Source of the DNA: Clostridia bacterium
GTDB taxonomy: Bacteria; Bacillota_A; Clostridia; Lachnospirales; Cellulosilyticaceae
Assembly: GCA_029239935.1 (NCBI GenBank)
Contig: JARBTY010000195.1
Span: 1 to 5,708, forward strand
Direction: 5' to 3'
Length of the DNA stretch: 5,708 bases
Numbering within the stretch: position 1 is the stretch's first letter; every line of letters starts with the position of its first letter. Of this stretch, positions 1 to 5,673 are shown piece by piece. A model generated the notes under the pieces. The model made no database searches and was not told the origin of the DNA. It saw nothing but the letters and a program-made list of their open reading frames with translations. Both the position numbers and the translations under genes were made by a program.

Positions 1-261
1 AAAGTAAGGCTTCCGATGAATCAGTCGCAAAAAGTTGCCATCCCTCTTGGAAGCGTGATGCAGCTTTCTGATGGACCGGCGGTATATGTCTACTCAGATA
101 AGACACAGACTGTCAGCAAGAAAAGGATAGAAACAGGAGAGATTCTAAAAGATCAAATCGAGGTTCTAGACGGACTTGAAAGTGGTGACAAACTGGTTGT
201 AGAAGGACAATTTGTCATCAAAGACGGAGATAAGGTAGCAGCAGAGGAGATGAAAGAATGA
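1..261 (+). CDS. RND efflux periplasmic-adaptor (membrane fusion protein), C-terminal fragment
   Basis: This is the last 86 codons of a gene that enters from the left edge; the frame is open from base 1, so no start is visible. The peptide reads like the C-terminal membrane-proximal domain of HlyD/AcrA-type adaptors: a VAIPLGSVMQ strand, a GPAVYVY strand, a KKRIETGEI segment, then EVLDGLESGDKLVVEGQFVIKDGDKV. That last stretch matches the family pattern of 'V..GL..GD.VV..G...L.DG..V'. In characterised pumps this domain docks on the RND transporter porter domain and links it to the TolC-type channel. Its stop overlaps the start of the RND gene by four bases (ATGA), so the two are almost certainly co-transcribed and translationally coupled. 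The ribosome binding site for the next gene, GAGGAG at 244-249, lies inside this coding end. The family call is confident; the substrate cannot be told. Confidence 0.9.
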   Translation, partial: KVRLPMNQSQKVAIPLGSVMQLSDGPAVYVYSDKTQTVSKKRIETGEILKDQIEVLDGLESGDKLVVEGQFVIKDGDKVAAEEMKE

Positions 262-3200
262 CGAAATGGAGCGTAGAGCATAAAAGTATTGTGGTACTGC
301 TTGCAGTAGCTACCCTCATTGCAGGTTTTTTTGCTTATCAAGGCATGGAGCGACAAGAAAATCCTAGCATTGTATCACCAGCAGCTGTTGTTAAATGTAT
401 TTATCCTGGAGCGAGTCCTGAAGATGTTGAAAAGCTTATTATCAAACCGATTGAAGATGAACTAGGTGAGATATCCGAGATTAAAAAGCTGACCAGTTTT
501 GCCATGGATAGCATCGGTATTGTTAAAATATCACTTAAAGATATGAGTGATGAGGCAATAAATGAAACATGGGATGACGTTAAAGACAAAATAGACACGG
601 TTAAAAGTGAACTGCCGGAAGAAGCAGCAGAACCGATTGTAGACACTGATTTTACCAGTTCTTATGGTATGATTCTTGGCCTCTCGTCAGATGTTTATAG
701 TTATGAAGAGCTTAGCAATGTCGCTGGAAAACTAAAGGATAAGCTGAGTGAAGGTCCTGGGATTGAGTCTGTTGATATTGATGGAGAGGTTCATCAGGAA
801 ATACAGATTAATCTAGATATGCTTAAACTGAGTCAGTATGGTCTTTCGCCTCAGACGATTGTTAATGCTATAAAGGCCAGAAATGTAAATATTCCCGGCG
901 GTACACTTGAGATTGATCAGATTAAAGCAACTGTTCAGATTTCAGGAGAATACCAGAATATTGAAGAAATTCAAGATACAATTGTTGGCGTTTCCACGGA
1001 AACAGGAACACCCGTATATCTTAGAGATGTCGCTGAGATTGTTCAAAAAGAGGAAAAATTAGATCAGTCTGCAACTGTAAAGAATAAAAAGGCACTTCTT
1101 ATTGGCGTCAAGTACATGGATAAGCAAAATATACTTGATGCAGATAAGCGGATTGAATCTATTATTGAAGATTTTAAAAAAGAAGAACTTTATCAAGGCA
1201 TGGAGCTTACAGAGCTTACAGATCAGGCAGGCTTTGTAGAAAGTGCCATAAGTTTATTTGAGGATAATCTTTATTCAGCTATTATACTAGTCCTCATTGT
1301 TGTATTTGTAACGATGGGCATCCGCAGTGCTTTGATTGTATCTGTTCCTATTCCTATTGTTGTGGCCATGGTATTTGTTTATATGAAGCTGACAGAAATA
1401 CCTCTGCATCAGGTTTCTATAGCCTCCATGATTATATGTCTTAGTCTTCTGGTTGCTAATGGGATTGTGGCAAATGATAATATGAATGTCTATCTTGAAA
1501 AAGGCAGCGACCGTCTGAGCGCGTGTACAAAAGGAATTGAAGAAGTTAAGATCCCTATTTTGACCTCTACCCTGACCACAGTAGCTTCTTTTCTGCCGTT
1601 AGCCATGATGCAGGGGACAGCAGGAAAATTTGTCAAAAGTCTTCCGATTTTAGTAACAGTAGCACTCCTAGGTTCTTACATCACCTCTTTAACAGTTGTG
1701 CCTGCAGCAGGATATAAGCTGCTAAAATCTAAAGACACAGGCAGCCAGAGTAAGCGGTTGATGACATCCATTACCGAATTTTTAAGGATCAATAGAATAT
1801 CAAAGGGTATTGTGAAGGGTTATGGCAGTCTCCTTAAGATGACATTGAAAATGCCTTTTATGACGATACTGATTTTTATAGGCATTTTTGTGATGAGTTT
1901 ATCCGTTGTTCCGTCGCTAGGAATGCAGCTATTTCCGCCAGTTCAAAGAGATCAATACGTTATTGAACTTACGGTAAAGGATGGGAGTACTGTAGAAAAA
2001 ACGCAGGAAACTGCACGAGCGGTGGGACAACTGCTTGAGAAAGAAGAATCTATTGAAAGCTTTGCCTATAAAGTTGGTGACGGCTTGCCCAGGTATTACG
2101 TGACCTTTATCCCAAATGACAAAGCATCCAATAAAGCACAATTTTTAATTAATGGAGATATAAGGGAAACTAAAAGGATAGAGAAAGAATTAAATGAAAA
2201 GGTTCCGGGGGCTCAGATTAATATCAAAAAACTGGAGACCGCCTCACCGGTGGATTATCCTGTACAAATCCGAATATACGGAGATCAGATAGATGAGCTT
2301 AGACGTATTGCAGAAGAAATAAAAGATATTATTACGGAAGTACCGGGGCAAAAAATGATAGAAGATAATTATGGGTATGATTCCTATAAGCTGAGTGTTA
2401 AAGTGAATGAAGAGAAAGCTAATTTGGCAGGTATTACAAACTATGATGTTGCCAGTACTGTAAGGATGGCGGTTAATGGAGCTAAGATTTCATCTCTTAA
2501 ACAAAAGGATATTGAGAAAGATCCTCTGCCTATAATGATTAAAATCCCGGATGAAGCGAAGAAGGATGGGGATATACTGGATGAGATTTTTCTAACTTCA
2601 CAGATTACCGGGAAGAATGTACCGATAGGACAACTAGCAGAAGTACAAACGGAATCTTCCTTGAATAAGATCGTAAGAGAAGATGGCAAAAGAATGATTA
2701 CGGTTGGGGTATTTATTGAAGATGACTATACTTCAAGTGAAGTGACTGAGAGTTGTAAGACGCTTCTTAGTGAGTATAAACTCCCAGAGGGTTATAATGT
2801 GGAGTTCGGAGGAGCAGATGAAGAGCGTAGTGAGGCCTTTACATCCATGGTTATTCCATCTATTTTAGCTGTAGCGATTATCTATCTGATTCTGGTTCTC
2901 CAATTCGGCGATCTGAGGGAACCACTTATCATTATGGGAACTATACCACTTTCTTTTATAGGAATCATATGGGGACTGAAATGGACAGGATATCCTATAG
3001 GGTTCATGGCACTTTTGGGTGCTATTAGTTTGATGGGAGTTGTGGTGAATAATGGTATCGTGCTTTTAGACTATATCAAAATAGTGGCAAAAGAAAATGA
3101 AGATCTTAAAGAAGCAATTGTAGAAGCGTGTAAAACCAGAATGCGCCCTATTATTATAGGCATGGTGACAACGATTATTTCACTCATTCCACTTGCTAGA

Positions 3201-4358
3201 TCGGGCGGAGAACTATGGGCCCCAATGGCCAATGCCATTAACTTTGGCATGTTGGTTTCTTCAGTTTCAACTTTATTTGTTATTCCTTGTGCTTATTTTA
3301 TGATTGAGAAAAGAAGAATGAAGATGAAGGCATTTTTTAGAAGACTATCACTCCTTCTCGTGTGTGTAATAGGGACAACAACGTTATATGCTGCTGAGCC
3401 CAAGCCACTTTTAAGTTTAGATGAAGCTATTCAGGCAGGGTTTACATACAGTGGGCAGCTTTCGCTGAATGAACAAGAAAAAGATGTCCTTAAAGAGCGC
3501 CTTAAGGCTAGTGAAAATAGTATCTATGAAGTCTATCAAAGCATTTATCTTCAAAAAGCTAAAAATGAAAATCAAAAAAAGGTTCTAGAAGATCAGATAA
3601 CCTATGATATCATGACCAGATATACAAATATTACGTTTTTAGAAGACCAAATTGCCCAGTTGGATCAAGCTGTTTCACTGAAAGAAAAAGAATTAAGACA
3701 AATAAAATACAAAAAAGAAGAGGGGATGGTCACAGGGCTTCAATATGACAGCGTGGAGACAGAGCTAGAAGATCTTGAGAACAGTTGGCAGGCAGCTCAG
3801 GATACCTTAGAAAACGAAAGCAGTTATTTTAAACTGATTACAGGCAAAGATCCAGAAAAATATACATTGGAAGATACTCAAAGTTTTGATATTTTTAGAA
3901 TTCAAGGAGATACGGAACGCTATATAGATGGGAAAATAGAAGAGTATCTTAAATACGATCAAGATCTTGCTCAGTTTGCCAAAGATCATCTGATTATTGC
4001 GGGTACACCCGCAGTTGTGTATGCAGACTATCTTAACAATAAATATAATGCAGATAAAAATTTAATTGCACTAGAGGATGCTAGAAAAGAGATGAAAGAT
4101 CAGCTTATGGCAGGGTATGCTACGCTGCTTAACCTTGAAAAGCAGATAGAGAGTCTAAAAATTAAGCAAGACCTGGCTAAAAAGCAAGTCTCTATTGCCA
4201 AAGCACAGTATGAAATGGGAACGATTGTTTCATTGGCTTATGAAAAACAAAAGCTCAGTATAGAAGAAATTGAACTGAGTTTAAAGAAACTAACGACCCA
4301 GTATAATTTGATTAGATATGCTATAGAAAAGCCATGGGCAGTCATTGCCAGTAAGTAG
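258..4358 (+). CDS. RND (AcrB-family) efflux transporter fused to a TolC/OEP-like C-terminal domain
   Basis: The product has 1366 residues, against about 1000-1050 for an ordinary RND pump. ATG 258 is chosen because GAGGAG lies 8 bases upstream and the start overlaps the adaptor stop. Residues 1-1020 are a full RND protomer. Helix 1 is at about 9-28, followed by porter domain 1 with the family segment YPGASPEDVEKLIIKPIEDE. Helices 2-6 are at about 338-354, 357-377, 385-405, 433-453 and 463-484. Helix 7 is at about 532-552, then the second porter/docking loop, then helices 8-12 at about 863-883, 887-907, 914-938, 963-981 and 994-1017. Family knowledge says such proteins export hydrophobic compounds by ion antiport. 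By eye alignment to AcrB, the relay residues D407, D408, K940 and T978 correspond to A400, N401, N931 and G968; only R971 (R961) is kept. From M1021 the chain reads like a signal peptide (KMKAFFRR, then hydrophobic 1031-1043, then YAAEP). It continues as an OEP-like helical domain with two repeats, YKKEEGMVTGLQYDSVETEL and YEMGTIVSLAYEKQKLSIEE. No beta-barrel strands are evident, and the C-terminus is not aromatic. Substrate unknown. Confidence 0.93.
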   Translation: MTKWSVEHKSIVVLLAVATLIAGFFAYQGMERQENPSIVSPAAVVKCIYPGASPEDVEKLIIKPIEDELGEISEIKKLTSFAMDSIGIVKISLKDMSDEAINETWDDVKDKIDTVKSELPEEAAEPIVDTDFTSSYGMILGLSSDVYSYEELSNVAGKLKDKLSEGPGIESVDIDGEVHQEIQINLDMLKLSQYGLSPQTIVNAIKARNVNIPGGTLEIDQIKATVQISGEYQNIEEIQDTIVGVSTETGTPVYLRDVAEIVQKEEKLDQSATVKNKKALLIGVKYMDKQNILDADKRIESIIEDFKKEELYQGMELTELTDQAGFVESAISLFEDNLYSAIILVLIVVFVTMGIRSALIVSVPIPIVVAMVFVYMKLTEIPLHQVSIASMIICLSLLVANGIVANDNMNVYLEKGSDRLSACTKGIEEVKIPILTSTLTTVASFLPLAMMQGTAGKFVKSLPILVTVALLGSYITSLTVVPAAGYKLLKSKDTGSQSKRLMTSITEFLRINRISKGIVKGYGSLLKMTLKMPFMTILIFIGIFVMSLSVVPSLGMQLFPPVQRDQYVIELTVKDGSTVEKTQETARAVGQLLEKEESIESFAYKVGDGLPRYYVTFIPNDKASNKAQFLINGDIRETKRIEKELNEKVPGAQINIKKLETASPVDYPVQIRIYGDQIDELRRIAEEIKDIITEVPGQKMIEDNYGYDSYKLSVKVNEEKANLAGITNYDVASTVRMAVNGAKISSLKQKDIEKDPLPIMIKIPDEAKKDGDILDEIFLTSQITGKNVPIGQLAEVQTESSLNKIVREDGKRMITVGVFIEDDYTSSEVTESCKTLLSEYKLPEGYNVEFGGADEERSEAFTSMVIPSILAVAIIYLILVLQFGDLREPLIIMGTIPLSFIGIIWGLKWTGYPIGFMALLGAISLMGVVVNNGIVLLDYIKIVAKENEDLKEAIVEACKTRMRPIIIGMVTTIISLIPLARSGGELWAPMANAINFGMLVSSVSTLFVIPCAYFMIEKRRMKMKAFFRRLSLLLVCVIGTTTLYAAEPKPLLSLDEAIQAGFTYSGQLSLNEQEKDVLKERLKASENSIYEVYQSIYLQKAKNENQKKVLEDQITYDIMTRYTNITFLEDQIAQLDQAVSLKEKELRQIKYKKEEGMVTGLQYDSVETELEDLENSWQAAQDTLENESSYFKLITGKDPEKYTLEDTQSFDIFRIQGDTERYIDGKIEEYLKYDQDLAQFAKDHLIIAGTPAVVYADYLNNKYNADKNLIALEDARKEMKDQLMAGYATLLNLEKQIESLKIKQDLAKKQVSIAKAQYEMGTIVSLAYEKQKLSIEEIELSLKKLTTQYNLIRYAIEKPWAVIASK

Positions 4359-4530
4359 ACGCTAATATTTTTGATGACAATGGGCCCTCTGAGTTTAAAA
4401 ATGCTATGAGATGGGGAGCTGCAGATGCAATCAGCAAATATTAGAGAAACTATTAAAAAGCCTGATTGAAAAAGTTTATATAGAAGAAGATATAAAAGAG
4501 GTCTTAAGAGCAAGTGGAAAACAAAATTGA
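4359..4530 (+). pseudogene. Possible decayed gene 3' end between the efflux gene and its terminator
   Basis: Two consecutive protein-like stretches lie in different frames. The first, frame of base 4358, reads DANIFDDNGPSEFKNAMRWG and then AADAISKY before a stop. The second, frame of base 4411, reads NQQILEKLLKSLIEKVYIEE and then DIKEVLRASGKQN before the stop at 4528-4530. The frames can be joined near 4420-4440 by a one-base shift, which would give a plausible helical C-terminus. The second stop lies only 8 bases before a strong terminator, as expected for a true gene end. Neither stretch has a good start: ATG 4411 would give 39 residues but has no Shine-Dalgarno sequence. I do not recognise the family. 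It may be the remnant of a gene truncated by deletion, or non-coding DNA that looks protein-like by chance. Confidence 0.3.
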
Positions 4531-4538
4531 TAAGATGC

Positions 4539-4582
4539 AAAATACCCGTCAGGCTGAGACATCAGTCTAACGGGTATTTTTT
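4539..4582 (+). terminator. Rho-independent terminator of the efflux operon
   Basis: The arms AAAATACCCGT and ACGGGTATTTT pair perfectly. The stem continues inward through AGGCTGA/TCAGTCT (one G-U pair) after a single C/A mismatch, and closes on the four-base loop GACA. The total is about 18 base pairs, followed by TTTTTT. The 5' arm begins with four A, so the reverse strand also carries a short U-tract and the site could work in both directions. It separates the efflux operon from the unit downstream. Confidence 0.92.
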
Positions 4583-4641
4583 AAAAGGAGCCTTTCAAGC
4601 AAATCATCATGCGTCTTTACTTAAAGTGAGCCGAAGTGTAT

Positions 4642-4655
4642 ATTAATGCATTAAT
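4642..4655. repeat. 14-base perfect palindrome ATTAATGCATTAAT
   Basis: The sequence is its own reverse complement over 14 bases and does not extend further. It lies about 110 bases upstream of the first candidate promoter and 60 bases after the operon terminator. AT-rich palindromes of this length can arise by chance in such DNA. It may be a protein-binding site, but nothing near it shows a function. Confidence 0.3.
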
Positions 4656-4748
4656 TCATGTAGCAAACACATCAACCTAAAGCATACAAACCTAAGGATA
4701 AGTAAGCCTTAAGCCCCAAAAATCATTTTAAAAAGTTTAAAAAAGCAC

Positions 4749-4777
4749 TTGATTTTCTGAATAGTGTAGTGTATAAC
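4749..4777 (+). promoter_or_regulatory. Candidate sigma-A promoter (TTGATT - 17 - TATAAC)
   Basis: A -35-like TTGATT (4749-4754) is separated by exactly 17 bases from a -10-like TATAAC (4772-4777), which puts initiation near 4784. The nearest supported start codon is about 170 bases further on, so a transcript would carry a long A/G-rich leader. It could be a second, distal promoter for the small membrane protein. Both hexamers match consensus at four or five of six positions, which is suggestive but not decisive in AT-rich DNA. Confidence 0.45.
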
Positions 4778-4802
4778 TAAATTACGGCCGAACAAATGGA
4801 AT

Positions 4803-4845
4803 AAAAAGTAAAAAATGTAAAAAGATAAAAGGCGAAAAGAGAAAA
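4803..4845 (+). other. Run of six short A-tracts in a purine-rich leader
   Basis: Six A-runs of 4-6 bases lie at 4803-4807, 4810-4815, 4819-4823, 4827-4830, 4835-4838 and 4842-4845, with centres 7-9 bases apart. The strand is almost free of C. The spacing is shorter than the helical repeat, so strong phased bending is not expected. The run ends about 47 bases before the -35 element of the 4892 promoter, where it could act as upstream AT-rich DNA. In RNA it would be an unstructured purine-rich leader. Confidence 0.35.
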
Positions 4846-4891
4846 GCGTTTTATGAAATATTAATAGTCATTATGAATAATTATACATATC

Positions 4892-4920
4892 TTGATAACG
4901 AGGTATATACTGAATAATAT
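4892..4920 (+). promoter_or_regulatory. Proximal sigma-A promoter for the small membrane protein
   Basis: TTGATA (4892-4897) and TAATAT (4915-4920) are separated by exactly 17 bases, so initiation is expected near 4927. That gives a leader of about 30 bases before the Shine-Dalgarno-backed ATG at 4958. The -10 hexamer lies inside a 16-base perfect palindrome (4911-4926), which suggests repression by a dimeric regulator. This is the best promoter candidate in the window. Confidence 0.6.
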
Positions 4921-4926
4921 TATTCA
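4911..4926. promoter_or_regulatory. Operator-like palindrome TGAATAATATTATTCA over the -10 box
   Basis: This 16-base sequence is perfectly self-complementary and covers the whole -10 element and the likely start point. A related half, TGAATAATTATACA, occurs at 4874-4887 just upstream of the -35 box, so the promoter is flanked by similar sites 37 bases apart. The TGAAT/ATTCA half-sites recall ArgR boxes. The upstream copy has the ArgR four-base centre with one mismatch, but the palindrome has a six-base centre. Fur/PerR-type boxes are also AT-rich palindromes. The regulator is unknown. Confidence 0.45.
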
Positions 4927-4957
4927 TAACAAATCTAAGCAGATGGGGGAAATCATT

Positions 4958-5224
4958 ATGTTAATAGAACTTTTATTTGGTATCATCTTTTTTGTAATGC
5001 CCATAGTAGGCATGTTTATGACGATACTTTTGACAGGAGACAGGACAACTCAAGGCCAGTCCCAAAAACAGCATGGGTCTTTAAATAGCGTACAGCGTAT
5101 AGCAAGTACTATCATATATCAGGATATTCACAAAGTATTCAAAGAAGCGGTGCGTCATCATCCTTCTTTTAAAAGACACACGGCAAAGCATTTGCACCGT
5201 TCGTGGCTTATGGATACGAGTTAG
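4958..5224 (+). CDS. Small single-helix membrane protein with basic, His-rich tail, function unknown
   Basis: The product has 88 residues. ATG 4958 is chosen because GGGGGAA (4945-4951) lies six bases upstream. An in-frame TTG at 4892 would give 110 residues, but it is part of the -35 element and has no ribosome site. Residues 2-26 form one strongly hydrophobic helix (LIELLFGIIFFVMPIVGMFM then TILL). Next come a polar linker rich in Q, T and S (about 28-45) and a probable amphipathic helix (about 46-66). The tail is basic, with KRH and KHLHR near 72-81. The protein holds seven histidines and ten Lys/Arg, all after the helix, against four acidic residues there. By the positive-inside rule the tail should be cytoplasmic. 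I do not recognise the family. The tail could bind nucleic acid, metal or lipid head groups; a small toxin or holin-like protein is also possible. It has its own promoter and is followed directly by a hairpin-rich untranslated stretch. Confidence 0.65.
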   Translation: MLIELLFGIIFFVMPIVGMFMTILLTGDRTTQGQSQKQHGSLNSVQRIASTIIYQDIHKVFKEAVRHHPSFKRHTAKHLHRSWLMDTS

Positions 5225-5575
5225 ATGTGCAGCGGAGCTAAAAGCTTACCAACAAATACGTAGCATCTACTAACCATACCATACATAGAGATACCTAGGG
5301 ATTTTAGACCTGCTAAGGGGCAAGCAGGTGTACCGTGTAACGAAATATAAGTTGACATAGATAAAGATCCAAGACCTATTAGACAAAAAGTATTGAGGAA
5401 GGAGCGGCCAGCTAGGGCATAGGGATGCCAAACTCCGTTGGGAAAATGAGCGTGAGCCAGCAGCTTTCTTGAAATAAAAGAGCTATAGGTTATAGGAGGG
5501 GACAAAATAGTAAAAGCACTCAAATAAAGCAGGTGATAGATGGGGAGTAAGCTCAATGACCGGAAAGTAAAAAAT
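5222..5575 (+). ncRNA. Candidate structured RNA or structured 3' UTR, unclassified
   Basis: These bases have frequent stops in the + frames and no credible start, yet contain several local stems. TAGATG (5222-5227) pairs with CATCTA (5264-5269) and encloses a GGAGCT/AGCT..CC hairpin. ACCTGCT (5308-5314) pairs with AGCAGGT (5323-5329). GGAG (5401-5404) and CTCC (5433-5436) enclose GGCAT/ATGCC. GTTGG (5437-5441) pairs with CCAGC (5457-5461). AGCT..CTT (from 5462) pairs with AAGAGCT (ending 5484). The stretch is richer in G than the DNA on either side and contains several GGAGG-like and GGGG runs. A terminator follows at 5592. It could be the 3' UTR of the small membrane protein, a separate RNA, or decayed coding DNA. 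It does not show RNase P, tmRNA, SRP RNA, T-box or group II intron domain V motifs that I know. I could not compute a fold. Confidence 0.4.
5352..5382 (+). promoter_or_regulatory. Weak candidate promoter inside the structured stretch (TTGACA - 19 - TATTAG)
   Basis: A perfect TTGACA lies at 5352-5357. The best -10-like hexamer is TATTAG at 5377-5382, with a 19-base spacer that is longer than the favoured 17. If used, it would start a separate RNA of roughly 190-270 bases near 5389 that ends at one of the two terminators. The -35 match is good and the rest is poor. Confidence 0.25.
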
Positions 5576-5591
5576 TAATATAAGTGTAAAT

Positions 5592-5662
5592 AAAGCTGAA
5601 GTTTGTTCCATTATAATGATAAAGGCATTGGGCCAAAAACGGAGTTCAATTCAGCTTTTTTT
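5592..5662 (+). terminator. Long hairpin with U-tract, terminator of the small-protein/RNA unit
   Basis: AAAGCTGAA (5592-5600) pairs with TTCAGCTTT (5650-5658). After a small internal loop, GTTCC (5605-5609) pairs with GGAGT (5641-5645) through two G-U pairs, leaving a loop of about 31 bases. Seven T follow the last stem G-C pair (5656-5662). The loop is long for an intrinsic terminator but contains a possible small GGC/GCC hairpin. The reverse strand has only an interrupted U-tract, so + strand termination is more likely. Confidence 0.6.
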
Positions 5663-5673
5663 ACAATCGGTAT

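Larger units (their letters stand above)
4583..4891. other. AT-rich intergenic region without a supportable gene
   Basis: No open frame with a start and Shine-Dalgarno sequence is visible on either strand. The stretch contains a 14-base perfect palindrome, a sigma-A-like promoter near 4749-4777, a purine-rich series of short A-tracts at 4803-4845, and a TGAATAAT half-site near 4874; these are listed separately. A small hairpin is also possible around 4692-4714 (TAAGG with CCTTA). The rest shows nothing I can assign. Confidence 0.6.

Noticed and set aside
3318..3326. Separate TolC-like gene starting at M1021 or M1023.
   Set aside because: No Shine-Dalgarno sequence precedes either ATG beyond a weak GAGAAAAGAAG, and there is no stop between the pump and this point. 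A single frame is the simplest reading, though an internal start is not excluded.
4371..4440. Resemblance of the DANIFDDNG...GAADAISK stretch to an S-layer homology or other known domain.
   Set aside because: Only the acidic start and the ADAI segment are reminiscent; the spacing and conserved aromatic positions do not fit, so no family is assigned.
4425..4469. Short frame MQSANIRETIKKPD with GGGGAG six bases upstream.
   Set aside because: It has only 14 codons, and the surrounding frames look like a decayed gene. The purine run is likely coincidental.
4238..4540. Open frame of 100 residues on the - strand across the end of the efflux gene.
   Set aside because: It overlaps a confident + strand coding region and crosses most of the remnant up to the terminator. 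Its composition is that of an antisense shadow of AT-rich helical coding DNA.
4892..4957. Upstream TTG start that would extend the small membrane protein to 110 residues.
   Set aside because: The TTG is part of a well-spaced -35 element, transcription should begin near 4927, and there is no ribosome site before it. ATG 4958 has a strong one.
5221..5556. Open frame of 111 residues on the - strand opposite the structured stretch.
   Set aside because: It has no Shine-Dalgarno sequence, no recognisable domain and an odd Leu/Ser/Pro/His composition. It is best explained as the complement of a purine-rich structured region, though it should be revisited if the RNA idea fails.
5225..5590. Group II intron, RNase P RNA, tmRNA, T-box or common riboswitch.
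   Set aside because: I looked for signature sequences such as the domain V stem, GAGGAAAGTCC, the T-box AGGGTGG and the c-di-GMP or lysine riboswitch cores, and saw none.
5612..5617. Perfect TATAAT as a -10 of a promoter reading out of the window.
   Set aside because: There is no -35-like hexamer at 16-18 bases upstream (sequence there is AATAAA), no TGn extension, and it lies in the loop of a terminator-like hairpin.
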